A stretch of DNA of 7,714 nucleotides from Thiobacillus sp. (GCA_018780025.1 JADMKH010000152.1:14632-22345), one strand, 5' to 3'. Positions 1 to 7,172 are shown, counted from the stretch's first letter. Numbers and translations: made by a program. The notes: generated from the letters alone by a model not told the origin.

Positions 1-803
1 GGCCCCGGCACCCCGGCGCCCACGGCCACACCGTCGAGTTTCACGATGGCCATGATTTCCCTGGTGGACGAAGTCATCCACAACTCGTCGGCGCTGCGCA
101 CCTCGGCTTCGCTGATCGCGCGCACCGCGTGCGGAATGCCATGTGCCGCAGCGAGTTCCAGCACCACATCATAGGTCACGCCCGTCAACATCAGGTTCGA
201 TGGCGGCGGCGCCAGCAGGACACCGTTCTTCACCACGAAAATATTGCTCGCACTGCCTTCGGTTAAAAAGCCATCGCGCAACATCACGGTTTCGGCACAG
301 TCCACATCTGCCGCCTGCTGCCGCAGCAGGATATTGGCCAACAACGAAATGGCCTTGATGTTGCAATGCTGCCAGCGGTTGTCGACAGCAGTAATGGCAC
401 ACACGCCCGCTTTTTTTTGCGCGTCCGAGGCCGTTACCAACGGCTGGGCAAACATGAAGACCGTCGGTGGCACGCCCGCAGGAAAAGCCTGATCGCGCGG
501 CAACTGCGCCGCCCCCGGCGTACCCCGTGTGACCTGAATATAGACCGACTGATCGGCAAAATCCTGCCCGGCAATCAACCGTACAATCAGTTCGCGCCAC
601 GCATCCAGCCCATGCGGATTGGCCAGACGGATGCCGTCAAGGCTGGTTTGCAAGCGATGCAGATGGCTATCCAGACGAAAGGGCTGCCGTGAATACACCG
701 GCACCATTTCATACACGCCGTCCCCGAAGATAAAACCCCGGTCAAGCACCGATATCCTGGCCTCGGCGAGCGGCATGAACGCGCCGTTGAGGTATAGGCT
801 CAC
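1..803 (-). CDS. dat: D-amino-acid (D-alanine) aminotransferase, PLP fold type IV, 3' end cut by window edge
   Basis: Class IV aminotransferase that would interconvert D-alanine and 2-oxoglutarate with pyruvate and D-glutamate, supplying D-amino acids for peptidoglycan in the cytoplasm. 267 codons are present, and the family usually has about 280-290 residues, so only a short C-terminus is missing. The frame starts at a GTG (803-801) that overlaps the dacA stop as GTGA. This start keeps the N-terminal YLNG strand (residues 4-7) typical of the family; the first ATG, codon 10, would remove it. No Shine-Dalgarno is visible, so translational coupling to dacA is likely. Visible landmarks are DRGFIFGDGVYE (21-32, with Tyr31), Arg50, catalytic Lys150 in NIKAISLL, Glu182 in TEGSASN, and LTGVT (206-210), all lining up with Bacillus D-AAT Y31, R50, K145 and E177. 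Oddities: the carboxylate-binding segment reads PRDQ (102-105), where PRDH-like is expected, and it follows about five extra residues. Family assignment is firm; D-Ala specificity is inferred and uncertain. Confidence 0.93.
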   Translation of the reverse strand, partial: MSLYLNGAFMPLAEARISVLDRGFIFGDGVYEMVPVYSRQPFRLDSHLHRLQTSLDGIRLANPHGLDAWRELIVRLIAGQDFADQSVYIQVTRGTPGAAQLPRDQAFPAGVPPTVFMFAQPLVTASDAQKKAGVCAITAVDNRWQHCNIKAISLLANILLRQQAADVDCAETVMLRDGFLTEGSASNIFVVKNGVLLAPPPSNLMLTGVTYDVVLELAAAHGIPHAVRAISEAEVRSADELWMTSSTREIMAIVKLDGVAVGAGVPG

Positions 804-1915
804 TGTCCGAAGAAGAGTCGAATTGAATCCCAGCCACGTCCCAGGATGCCGGCCACACCGACATCATGCAGGGCAAGCAGGGGGAAATTACCCAGCGATT
901 TTCCATCGAGCGTCAAACTCAGGGTGCCCATACGTTGCCCCCGATTGATGGGGGCAACGATAGGCTGTTCGGAGATGACTTCGGCCTTGACCCGGCTGGA
1001 ACTGCCGCGCGGGGTCAGCAAATAAAAATCCTGCTCGAAGCCCATGCTCACCGATGCGCGCGCGCCGCGATAGAGCGCGGCCACCTTGACCGGCTGCTGC
1101 GCCCGGTAAAGCCGCATACTTTCGAAGTTTTCGAAACCATAGTTCAGCAACTTGAGGGCTTCCTGGGTGCGCTGTGCATCCGAGCGCGCACCGAGCACCA
1201 CGGCAATCCGCCGCTGGTTGCCGCGCTGGCCCGCCGCCGCCATGCAATACCCCGCCTGCACGGTGCGGCCCACTTTCAGACCTGTGACGGTGCTGTCGCG
1301 CCACAACAGGCGATTGCCGTTGTAATAGGTGATGCCTTTTATGGCGAGCTCTTTTTGATTAAAGAATGTCTGGCGGCTGGGAAAGTCGCGCACCAACGCA
1401 CGTCCGAGCAACGCCATGTCGCGCGCGCTCGATTCATGGCCTGGCTCGGTCAGGCCGGTGGCATTCATGAAATGGGTTTTATGCATGCCCAATCGTTTGG
1501 CCATGCTGTTCATCCGTCCGACAAATGCAGCCTCGTTGCCATCGGATGCCATCGCCAGCGCCAAGGTCGCGTCGCTGGCTGACTGCAACAACATGGCCTG
1601 CAGCAGGGTATCAACGCTGACCTGATCACCCGCCTTGAGGAATACGCGCGCGCCATCGGCCTGCGTGGCGGCCTCCGGCACGGTCACCATTTCGCCCAGA
1701 CTTAATTTGTTTTTCTTGATATCGTCCAGCAGCACATAAGCCGTCATCAACTGCGTCAGCGAAGCTGGCGCCAGCGGCAGATCGGCCTGATGGGCGGCCA
1801 GTTCGCGTCCGCTGGCCTGATCGATCAACACCCAGGCGCGCGATGTGATGCCGATGGGCTCGGCCCAGGCGGAAACCGAAGCCATCATTGCAACAAAAAA
1901 CCAGATAATTCTCAT
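800..1915 (-). CDS. dacA: DacA/PBP5-6 family protein with all three penicillin-binding motifs altered (probable inactive D,D-carboxypeptidase homologue)
   Basis: 371 residues, peptidase family S11. Active relatives remove the terminal D-Ala from pentapeptide stems in the periplasm. A signal peptide (1-18, cleavage likely after AWA) precedes the transpeptidase-like domain (about 20-255), a PBP5-type C-terminal beta domain (about 265-355) and a C-terminal amphipathic segment (about 358-371, GRGWDSIRLFF) that should bind the inner membrane. Length and architecture are complete, but the catalytic motifs are not: SxxK is S52-L-T-Q55 (general-base lysine lost), SxN is S112-A-S114, and KTG is K214-V-G216, followed by Arg where His is usual. 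Ser52, Ser112 and Lys214 remain. Surrounding family signatures are well kept, such as GARVFLKAGDQVSV and NRLLWRD. The ATG overlaps the rlpA stop as ATGA, with a modest GGGA upstream. Membership in the family is clear. Lack of carboxypeptidase activity is inferred from the motifs, and a structural or regulatory role would be speculation. Confidence 0.93.
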   Translation of the reverse strand: MRIIWFFVAMMASVSAWAEPIGITSRAWVLIDQASGRELAAHQADLPLAPASLTQLMTAYVLLDDIKKNKLSLGEMVTVPEAATQADGARVFLKAGDQVSVDTLLQAMLLQSASDATLALAMASDGNEAAFVGRMNSMAKRLGMHKTHFMNATGLTEPGHESSARDMALLGRALVRDFPSRQTFFNQKELAIKGITYYNGNRLLWRDSTVTGLKVGRTVQAGYCMAAAGQRGNQRRIAVVLGARSDAQRTQEALKLLNYGFENFESMRLYRAQQPVKVAALYRGARASVSMGFEQDFYLLTPRGSSSRVKAEVISEQPIVAPINRGQRMGTLSLTLDGKSLGNFPLLALHDVGVAGILGRGWDSIRLFFGQ

Positions 1916-2760
1916 GATTGTTCCCGTCTTTCACGTCTGACCAAGACCGCCTTGAGGTCGAGACGTTCCCGCATTTGTGCGCGATCCGCACGCGCAGCGT
2001 CTTCGCTGGCATAAGGGCCGATCTGCACCCGATGCAGCGTACCGATCAGTACAACCTGAATACGTGCGTCATCCAGCCCCAACTCGCGCTTGATCCGCTC
2101 CAGCAACTTTTGCGCGTTCTCGTGCTGACCAAAGGCCCCCACTTGCAGATACAAGCCATCGACGGAGGCCTCATCCTGAATCCTTTTGGCATCCGGATCG
2201 ATGCTTTCCACCCGCACCCGCGCGTGGCCCTGTCTCAGATAACCCAGCTTGTGCGCGGCGGTATACGACAAATCGATCAGGCGCTTGCTGTGAAACGGCC
2301 CGCGATCATTGATCCGCACCACCACCGAGCGGCCATTAACCAGCGAGGTGACCCGTGCATAGCTGGGAATCGGTAAAGTAGGATGCGCGGCCGTCATGGC
2401 ATACATGTCATACGGCTCACCGGAAGACGTTTTTTTGCCGTGAAACCGGCGGCCGTACCACGAGGCCAGACCCTCTTCACGGTAAGCGCGGCGTTCGGTC
2501 TGCGGAGTATAGGTGTTCCCCAGGACGACATAAGTGCGGTTGGCAAAGCGGTGCATGGGTTCATCGCGCGGCACGGCATCGGGGATGGTGCCGAGATTCG
2601 GCGGCGGGTTGGCTTCGGGACCGTCATCGAGATAATAGCCACCGCCTTTAGCTGTCACGGTTGAAGGCGACGGTTTTACTTGAGCCGAAGGACCACTGCC
2701 GCAACCTGCCAGCGCCAGGGTAGCGGCAGCCGCCCCCATAATCAGGATTGTTTTCATCAC
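1912..2760 (-). CDS. rlpA: Septal ring lytic transglycosylase RlpA (lipoprotein, DPBB plus SPOR domains)
   Basis: 282 residues. RlpA is an outer-membrane lipoprotein that, in Pseudomonas, cleaves glycan strands lacking stem peptides and is drawn to septa by its SPOR domain. A lipoprotein signal ends in LALAGC, giving Cys20 as the lipidated residue. A low-complexity linker and a segment seen in related RlpA proteins (about 40-85, GGGYYLDDGPE) follow. The double-psi beta-barrel spans about 97-190, with GLASWYG (97-103), Glu115, His126 in AMTAAH and Asp152 in INDRGPF. These match the residues described as essential in P. aeruginosa RlpA, so the enzyme looks active. A C-terminal SPOR domain runs about 202-275 (LYLQVGAFG; HRVQIGPYAS). 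The gene starts 14 bases after the rodA stop at the first of two adjacent ATGs; the second ATG (2757) is equally possible because no strong ribosome site separates them. It overlaps dacA by four bases. Confidence 0.96.
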   Translation of the reverse strand: MMKTILIMGAAAATLALAGCGSGPSAQVKPSPSTVTAKGGGYYLDDGPEANPPPNLGTIPDAVPRDEPMHRFANRTYVVLGNTYTPQTERRAYREEGLASWYGRRFHGKKTSSGEPYDMYAMTAAHPTLPIPSYARVTSLVNGRSVVVRINDRGPFHSKRLIDLSYTAAHKLGYLRQGHARVRVESIDPDAKRIQDEASVDGLYLQVGAFGQHENAQKLLERIKRELGLDDARIQVVLIGTLHRVQIGPYASEDAARADRAQMRERLDLKAVLVRRERREQS

Positions 2761-2774
2761 GTCATTCTAGCCCG

Positions 2775-3875
2775 TCACGATTTATTGAGTTGGCGATGCG
2801 TGGCCACGCTCATCAATATGCCCACCCCCAGCAGCAGGGTAACGAGTGCTGTACCGCCGTAACTCATGAGTGGCAACGGCACGCCAACCACGGGCAGAAT
2901 GCCCGACACCATGCCCATATTGACGAACGCGTAGGTGAACAAATTCAGACTCAGGGTAGCTGCCATCAACCGGCCAAACAAAGTCGGCGCATGCGCAGCG
3001 ATAGTCAGGCCGCGCACCACAATGGCCAGATACAGCGCAACCAGCAGGATCGTGCCCAGATAGCCAAACTCTTCGCCAAACACCGCAAAAATAAAGTCAG
3101 TGGTGCGCTCGGGAATGAAATCGAGCTGGCTTTGCGTGCCCTGCATCCAGCCTTTGCCGAACAGTCCGCCGGAGCCAATCGCAATGGTCGACTGGATGAT
3201 GTGATAACCGTCTCCCAGCGGGTCGGCCGAAGGATCAAGCAGGGTCAGCACACGACGCTGCTGATAGTCGTGCATCAATCCCCACACCAGCGGCAAACTG
3301 GCCGCGCTTATCACGCCGCCGCCGAGGATCACCTTCCACGGCAGGCCCGCGAAAAACAGCAGGTAAAAGCCCGAGGCGCCGATCATCATCGCCGTACCCA
3401 GATCGGGTTGACGCAAAATCAGCAAAAACGGCACCAGCAGCAGCACGCCGCCGAACACGTAGTGTTTGGCGCGCAACACCGTTTCGTTGCGCTGGAAATA
3501 CCAGGCCAGCATCAAGGGCAGCGCCAGTTTCAGCAATTCAGAGGGCTGGAATGCCATGACACCCAGATTCAGCCAGCGCCGGGAGCCATTGCGGATTTCG
3601 CCAAACAAGGCCACCCCGATCAGCAGCACCACGCCCGCCACGTATAACGGCGGCCCGACCTTGGACAGCAGATGCGGCGGCACATTGGCCATCACCACCA
3701 TGACCGCCAATGCCAGGCCCATGTTGATCAGGTGGCCGCTGATGCGTCCCGGGCTTTGCCCCGAAGCACTCACCACCACCGCCAGGCTGATGCCCAGCAG
3801 CATGACAACCAGGGCCAACAGGATGCCGTCGACATGGCTCAGACGGCGCAAAATCCAGTGGCTATTCCGTGGCAT
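2775..3875 (-). CDS. rodA: SEDS peptidoglycan glycosyltransferase RodA (MrdB)
   Basis: 366 residues. RodA is a polytopic inner-membrane enzyme that polymerises lipid II into glycan strands and pairs with PBP2 in the elongasome. About ten hydrophobic segments are visible. SEDS signatures are SASGQ (36-40), FQPSELLKL (109-117), RQPDLGTA (155-162), a large loop with DPLGDGYHIIQS (218-229), ERTTDFIFAVFGEE (256-269) and the C-terminal GVPLPLMSYGG (331-341). Asp260 in the TDFIF motif corresponds to the essential aspartate of E. coli RodA (D262), so the enzyme looks intact. The start lies 14 bases inside mrdA and has a GGAAG ribosome site six bases upstream, within the mrdA coding sequence, which fits co-translation with its PBP2 partner. 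FtsW is the other possible family member, but the mrdA neighbour and the RodA-like N-terminus (HWILRRLSHVDGILL) favour RodA. Confidence 0.98.
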   Translation of the reverse strand: MPRNSHWILRRLSHVDGILLALVVMLLGISLAVVVSASGQSPGRISGHLINMGLALAVMVVMANVPPHLLSKVGPPLYVAGVVLLIGVALFGEIRNGSRRWLNLGVMAFQPSELLKLALPLMLAWYFQRNETVLRAKHYVFGGVLLLVPFLLILRQPDLGTAMMIGASGFYLLFFAGLPWKVILGGGVISAASLPLVWGLMHDYQQRRVLTLLDPSADPLGDGYHIIQSTIAIGSGGLFGKGWMQGTQSQLDFIPERTTDFIFAVFGEEFGYLGTILLVALYLAIVVRGLTIAAHAPTLFGRLMAATLSLNLFTYAFVNMGMVSGILPVVGVPLPLMSYGGTALVTLLLGVGILMSVATHRQLNKS

Positions 3876-5754
3876 CGTTCGCTTCCAGTTTCATCGTACC
3901 CGGTCGTTTCCCGGTCAAATAATAATCAAAGACTGCGCGGGCAATCGGCGCTGCGGTCGAGCTGCCATGCTCCCCATTTTCGACTATCACGGCAATCACA
4001 ATGCGGGGGTTCTCTACGGGAGCAAAGGCCATGAACAACGCATGATCACGGTTTTTTCTGGACAGTTGGCCCGCATCGTAACGGGCGCCCTGCTTGATAC
4101 CGACCACTTGTGCCGTGCCGGTTTTTCCGGCGAAGGTGTAACGCGCTCCGGCCGCTGCCGCCGCCGCAGTGCCCCCTGGCCGCATGACATCCATCATGCC
4201 TTCACGCACCACGGCCATATTGGCCGGATCGAATGTAGCGGTTTGCTGCGCTGCCTTGGCCTGAGGCTGCCAAACGTGCGTGACGGGATCGCGCACCGCC
4301 TCGACCAGGCGCGGCTCGATGCGCGTGCCGCCATTGGCGAGCATGGCAGTCGCCACGGCCAGCTGTAAGGGGGTGCTGAGGTGGTACCCCTGGCCAATTC
4401 CGGCAATCACCGTTTCGCCGGGATACCAGACTTTATTCCAGCGACGTTTTTTCCATTCTCGCGAAGGAAGCAAGCCCGCCGATTCGCCTTCCAGATCAAT
4501 CCCGGTTTTTTCACCGAAACCGAATTTCGCCAGATAGTCGTGCATGCGGTCGATGCCCATATCCACGGCGAGCCTGTAATAATAAACGTCACACGACTGC
4601 GCAATGGACCGCCTCAAGTCAACCATCCCATGGCCACCTTTTTTCCAGTCCCGAAACTGGTGGCTACTGTTGGGCAAGCTGAAAAATCCAGGGTCTGCGA
4701 TCGTATCGCCGGGTTTGCGCAGACCGAGTTCCAGCCCCGCCATCGCCATGAACGGCTTGATGGTCGAGCCTGGAGGATAAATGCCACGCAACGCCCGGTT
4801 GACCATCGGACGGTCAGGTGACTCGTTAAGCGACTTCCAGGTTTCAGGATCGATACCATCGACAAACAGGTTGGGGTCAAACCCGGGTTTGCTGACCAGT
4901 GCCAGCACGCCACCGGTGCGAGGATCCAGCGCCACCAGGCCACCCAGATAATTGCCAAAGGCATGTTCGGCCACGGCCTGCAGTTCCAGATCAAGATGCA
5001 GCCGCAAATCCTTGCCCGGCACCGGCGGAATACGCGACAACATGCGGACCGCGCGTCCGCTGGCGTCGGTCTCCATTTGATCGAAACCGGTGCGGCCATG
5101 CAGCAGGGCCTCGTAATGCTGCTCCAGTCCGGTCTTGCCGATATGAACGCTGCCCTTGTAATTCTGCTCGCGGCCATTCTCGCGCAGGGTTTTCAGGTCA
5201 CGGTCATTGATGCGCCCGATAAAGCCCACCACGTGCGCCATACCCGGCCCGGCCTGATAGTTGCGAAACAAGCGTGCCTTCACTTCAACGCCCGGCAGGC
5301 GGTAGTGATTGGCAGCCAGAATCGCCACTTCCTCATCGGTCAACTTGCTTTTTAGCGGCACGGTCTCGAATTCGTGGGACTCGCTCAACAAACGACGAAA
5401 GCGCCGCAGCTGACCAGGTGTCACTTCGATCAGCTTGCCCAGCTCGATCAGCGTTTGCTCCAGGCTTGCCATCTCGGCGCGGGTGATTTCCACGGTGTAA
5501 GCCGAGTAGTTTTCAGCCAGCGTACGCCCCTGACGATCAACGATCAGACCGCGGTTGGGCGCCGTGGGCACCAGCGAAGTCCGATTGCTTTCGGCGCGCT
5601 GAATATAGTATTCATGCTGCACAACTTGCAGATAAAAGCTGCGCGTCAATAGACCCAGCGCCAACAAAAAGACAAACAGCCCACCGATTTTCAGGCGCCG
5701 CTGAAAACACGCCAGCTCGAAATTCAGATTTTTCAGCGGAGTGGCGCGCTTCAT
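3862..5754 (-). CDS. mrdA: Penicillin-binding protein 2 (MrdA), elongasome D,D-transpeptidase
   Basis: 630 residues, class B PBP that crosslinks lateral-wall peptidoglycan made by RodA. A short cytoplasmic N-terminus and one membrane anchor (about 22-44) lead into the pedestal domain (about 60-240, with NRGLIVDRQGRTLAEN at 67-82). The transpeptidase domain (about 265-615) carries all three motifs intact: S330-T-I-K333 in PPGSTIKP, S387-C-D389 (the form normal for PBP2) and K544-T-G546 in FAGKTGTAQV. The acylated serine falls at the same number as in E. coli PBP2. A run of six alanines (530-535) lies just before the KTG strand; it is a loop region and looks harmless. The ATG overlaps the mreD stop as ATGA, with only a weak AGG six bases upstream, suggesting coupling to mreD. 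The 3' end overlaps rodA by 14 bases. Confidence 0.98.
   Translation of the reverse strand: MKRATPLKNLNFELACFQRRLKIGGLFVFLLALGLLTRSFYLQVVQHEYYIQRAESNRTSLVPTAPNRGLIVDRQGRTLAENYSAYTVEITRAEMASLEQTLIELGKLIEVTPGQLRRFRRLLSESHEFETVPLKSKLTDEEVAILAANHYRLPGVEVKARLFRNYQAGPGMAHVVGFIGRINDRDLKTLRENGREQNYKGSVHIGKTGLEQHYEALLHGRTGFDQMETDASGRAVRMLSRIPPVPGKDLRLHLDLELQAVAEHAFGNYLGGLVALDPRTGGVLALVSKPGFDPNLFVDGIDPETWKSLNESPDRPMVNRALRGIYPPGSTIKPFMAMAGLELGLRKPGDTIADPGFFSLPNSSHQFRDWKKGGHGMVDLRRSIAQSCDVYYYRLAVDMGIDRMHDYLAKFGFGEKTGIDLEGESAGLLPSREWKKRRWNKVWYPGETVIAGIGQGYHLSTPLQLAVATAMLANGGTRIEPRLVEAVRDPVTHVWQPQAKAAQQTATFDPANMAVVREGMMDVMRPGGTAAAAAAGARYTFAGKTGTAQVVGIKQGARYDAGQLSRKNRDHALFMAFAPVENPRIVIAVIVENGEHGSSTAAPIARAVFDYYLTGKRPGTMKLEANDATE
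3882..3886 (-). promoter_or_regulatory. Ribosome binding site of rodA inside mrdA
   Basis: Reads GGAAG on the minus strand, six bases before the rodA ATG at 3875-3873. It supports this start and the 14-base overlap with mrdA rather than a later start. Confidence 0.65.
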
Positions 5755-6251
5755 GCGTGGCCTGGCAAGCCTTTACCGTGCAATAACCGAACAAACAATG
5801 CGATCAGGTACCACAATACGGTACTTCCCAGCACCGGCATCAAAATCCCCAGGCCCACAGGCGGGTTCACGGCCAGCCAGCCAACGAGCAGCACGATCAA
5901 CTGCACCCCCAGCAAAACGGGGAAGAGCTGTGCCGCCTGACGGAAAGGATCGAATTGCAGCAGGCGCAAGCGCAGGAACAGCACCAGATACACACCGATC
6001 ACATAGGCAATGGCATGCTGGCCGAACACCGCACCATTCTGGAAATCGGCCAGCAACCCCAGCATGAACGCCACACCAAAGCCCACCTTGGCAGGCTGAT
6101 GAAGCACCCAGAACAGCACCCCAACCAATACAAAATCCGGCAGCCATGCCAGCACGCCACTCGCCCACGGCAACTGTTCCAGCAACACCGCCAGGGTCAG
6201 CGTGCCGAGCACGCGGCGCCAGTTTCCTGCTTTCTGCGCGGCATTGATCAT
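5751..6251 (-). CDS. mreD: Rod shape-determining protein MreD
   Basis: 166 residues, small integral membrane protein of the elongasome that works with MreC between the MreB filaments and the PBP2/RodA synthase. It is almost wholly hydrophobic, with about six candidate membrane segments (roughly 13-27, 33-50, 54-70, 78-96, 106-127 and 134-155). Family-like stretches are LPDFVLVGVLFWVLHQP (37-53) and VGFGVAFMLGLLADF (56-70), followed by the GQHAIAY segment (77-83). Length is usual for the family. The ATG overlaps the mreC stop as ATGA and has a strong G-rich ribosome site (AGGGGGG, 6258-6264) six bases upstream, so translation could start independently as well as by coupling. Confidence 0.96.
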   Translation of the reverse strand: MINAAQKAGNWRRVLGTLTLAVLLEQLPWASGVLAWLPDFVLVGVLFWVLHQPAKVGFGVAFMLGLLADFQNGAVFGQHAIAYVIGVYLVLFLRLRLLQFDPFRQAAQLFPVLLGVQLIVLLVGWLAVNPPVGLGILMPVLGSTVLWYLIALFVRLLHGKGLPGHA

Positions 6252-7138
6252 GACTTGCCCCCCTCGGGCGCGTTTACGGGCGGCCTGGTTGTTGGCGGCT
6301 GCATCATCTGGGGTTCGGCAATCAGAACCAGCACTGCGCGCGAATGCTCAAGACCAGCCAAGGGCAAGCATTCCACGCGCAGATAGGGACTGGATTGCGA
6401 ACGGGAAACCCGGGTCACGCTTGCTACCGGAAGGCCCGCCGGATAGACCCGGTCTATACCCGATGTCAGGAGGCGGTCGCCTGGCCGGATATCCGTTTGT
6501 GCCGGCATGTAACGCAACTCCAGGCGCCCCTGGCCGCTGCCTGCAGCCAACCCGCGCTGACCGGTGCGTTCCACGAAAACGGGAGTCAACTGTTGCGGGC
6601 TGCTGACCAGGGTGACTTCACTCGACCCGGGATAGACCCGGCTCACCTGCCCCATCAAGCCTCGCGCATCCAGCACCGGCAAGCCGCCGCGCAGGCCCGA
6701 CCCTGCGCCCTGATCCAGCGTGATGCGCTGGGCAAACCAGTCATACCCCTTGTACAACATCGCGGCACGCACTGCCTGCAGACCCGGCCGGGTTTGCAAC
6801 TGAAGCAGAACGCGAAGCTCGGCATTTTCGCGCGCCAGTTCCCGGGCAAGGTTTACGCTAACCGACTGCTGTGCCCGTTCAGCCAGCAAGGCATCGCGCT
6901 CCTGCTGCAATTGCCGGTGCCGAACAAAGAACCCGCCGAGTTCCGAAGCCACGTCGCTGGGCGCGCGCATGGCCACGCGCATCGGTTGCGTCAACACAGA
7001 AAACCCGCTGCGCAACCCTTCGAGGGCGTGATACCGGGCATCCGCGACCACACAAGCCACGCCGATCAGCAACCAGATAAACAGGCGGCCGGCCGGACCC
7101 AGCCGACGGGCGAACATGAGCTGATCCGGCGCAGCCAT
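6248..7138 (-). CDS. mreC: Rod shape-determining protein MreC
   Basis: 296 residues from the preferred start. MreC is a bitopic inner-membrane protein whose periplasmic part binds and activates PBP2. A basic N-terminus (ARRLGPAGR) precedes one membrane segment (about 18-34), a coiled-coil region (about 65-115, with QQERDALLAERA and LARENAELRVLLQL) and the paired beta-barrel domain (about 120-275). The signature G220-DRLLTSGIDRVYPAGLPVA is clear. A proline-rich tail (281-292) ends the protein. Start choice: the frame extends eight codons further to a GTG at 7162 with no ribosome site, whereas the ATG at 7138 has GGAG eight bases upstream, so the ATG is preferred. The gene begins 34 bases after mreB and overlaps mreD by four bases. 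Confidence 0.95.
   Translation of the reverse strand: MAAPDQLMFARRLGPAGRLFIWLLIGVACVVADARYHALEGLRSGFSVLTQPMRVAMRAPSDVASELGGFFVRHRQLQQERDALLAERAQQSVSVNLARELARENAELRVLLQLQTRPGLQAVRAAMLYKGYDWFAQRITLDQGAGSGLRGGLPVLDARGLMGQVSRVYPGSSEVTLVSSPQQLTPVFVERTGQRGLAAGSGQGRLELRYMPAQTDIRPGDRLLTSGIDRVYPAGLPVASVTRVSRSQSSPYLRVECLPLAGLEHSRAVLVLIAEPQMMQPPTTRPPVNAPEGGKS
6258..6264 (-). promoter_or_regulatory. Ribosome binding site of mreD
   Basis: Reads AGGGGGG on the minus strand, six bases before the mreD ATG, and lies inside the end of mreC, where it encodes part of the PEGGKS tail. It is the strongest-looking ribosome site in the window. Confidence 0.65.
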
Positions 7139-7146
7139 CAGTGACG

Positions 7147-7150
7147 CTCC
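7147..7150 (-). promoter_or_regulatory. Ribosome binding site deciding the mreC start
   Basis: Reads GGAG on the minus strand, eight bases before the ATG at 7138-7136. It lies downstream of the alternative GTG (7162-7160), which has no purine-rich site before it. This supports the shorter 296-residue MreC. Confidence 0.7.
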
Positions 7151-7172
7151 ATGATGCCGCACACAACGCTAT

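Noticed and set aside
169..600. Minus-strand 143-codon open frame inside dat
   Set aside because: It is out of frame with the dat protein, which shows conserved catalytic residues through this region; the Cys/Gly/Arg-rich product resembles nothing.
866..1582. Plus-strand open frame of 238 codons opposite dacA
   Set aside because: His/Arg/Gln-rich shadow. The minus-strand protein has a signal peptide and clear family sequence along its full length.
800..1915. dacA changes explained as sequencing error or a frameshifted pseudogene
   Set aside because: The frame is continuous, flanking family signatures are intact, and the changes fall in three separate motifs, with at least two base changes needed at KTG.
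2748..3647. Long plus-strand open frame (299 codons) antisense to rodA
   Set aside because: Gln/His-rich composition with no recognisable domain, lying directly opposite a perfect RodA. It is a codon-bias shadow.
3466..4368. Plus-strand open frame of 300 codons antisense to rodA and mrdA
   Set aside because: It spans the junction of two well-supported minus-strand genes and has an Arg-rich composition without family features, so it is a shadow.
4588..4596. SCD instead of SxN in PBP2 as a lost motif
   Set aside because: The S-x-D form is normal for the PBP2 family, and STIK and KTG are intact, so the enzyme looks active.
7136..7162. GTG start for a 304-residue MreC
   Set aside because: No ribosome site precedes the GTG, while the ATG eight codons later has GGAG at good spacing.
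7139..7172. Possible hairpin or terminator between mreB and mreC
   Set aside because: Only about five base pairs (ATCA/TGAT plus one) around an 11-base loop, with no T-run after it; too weak to call.
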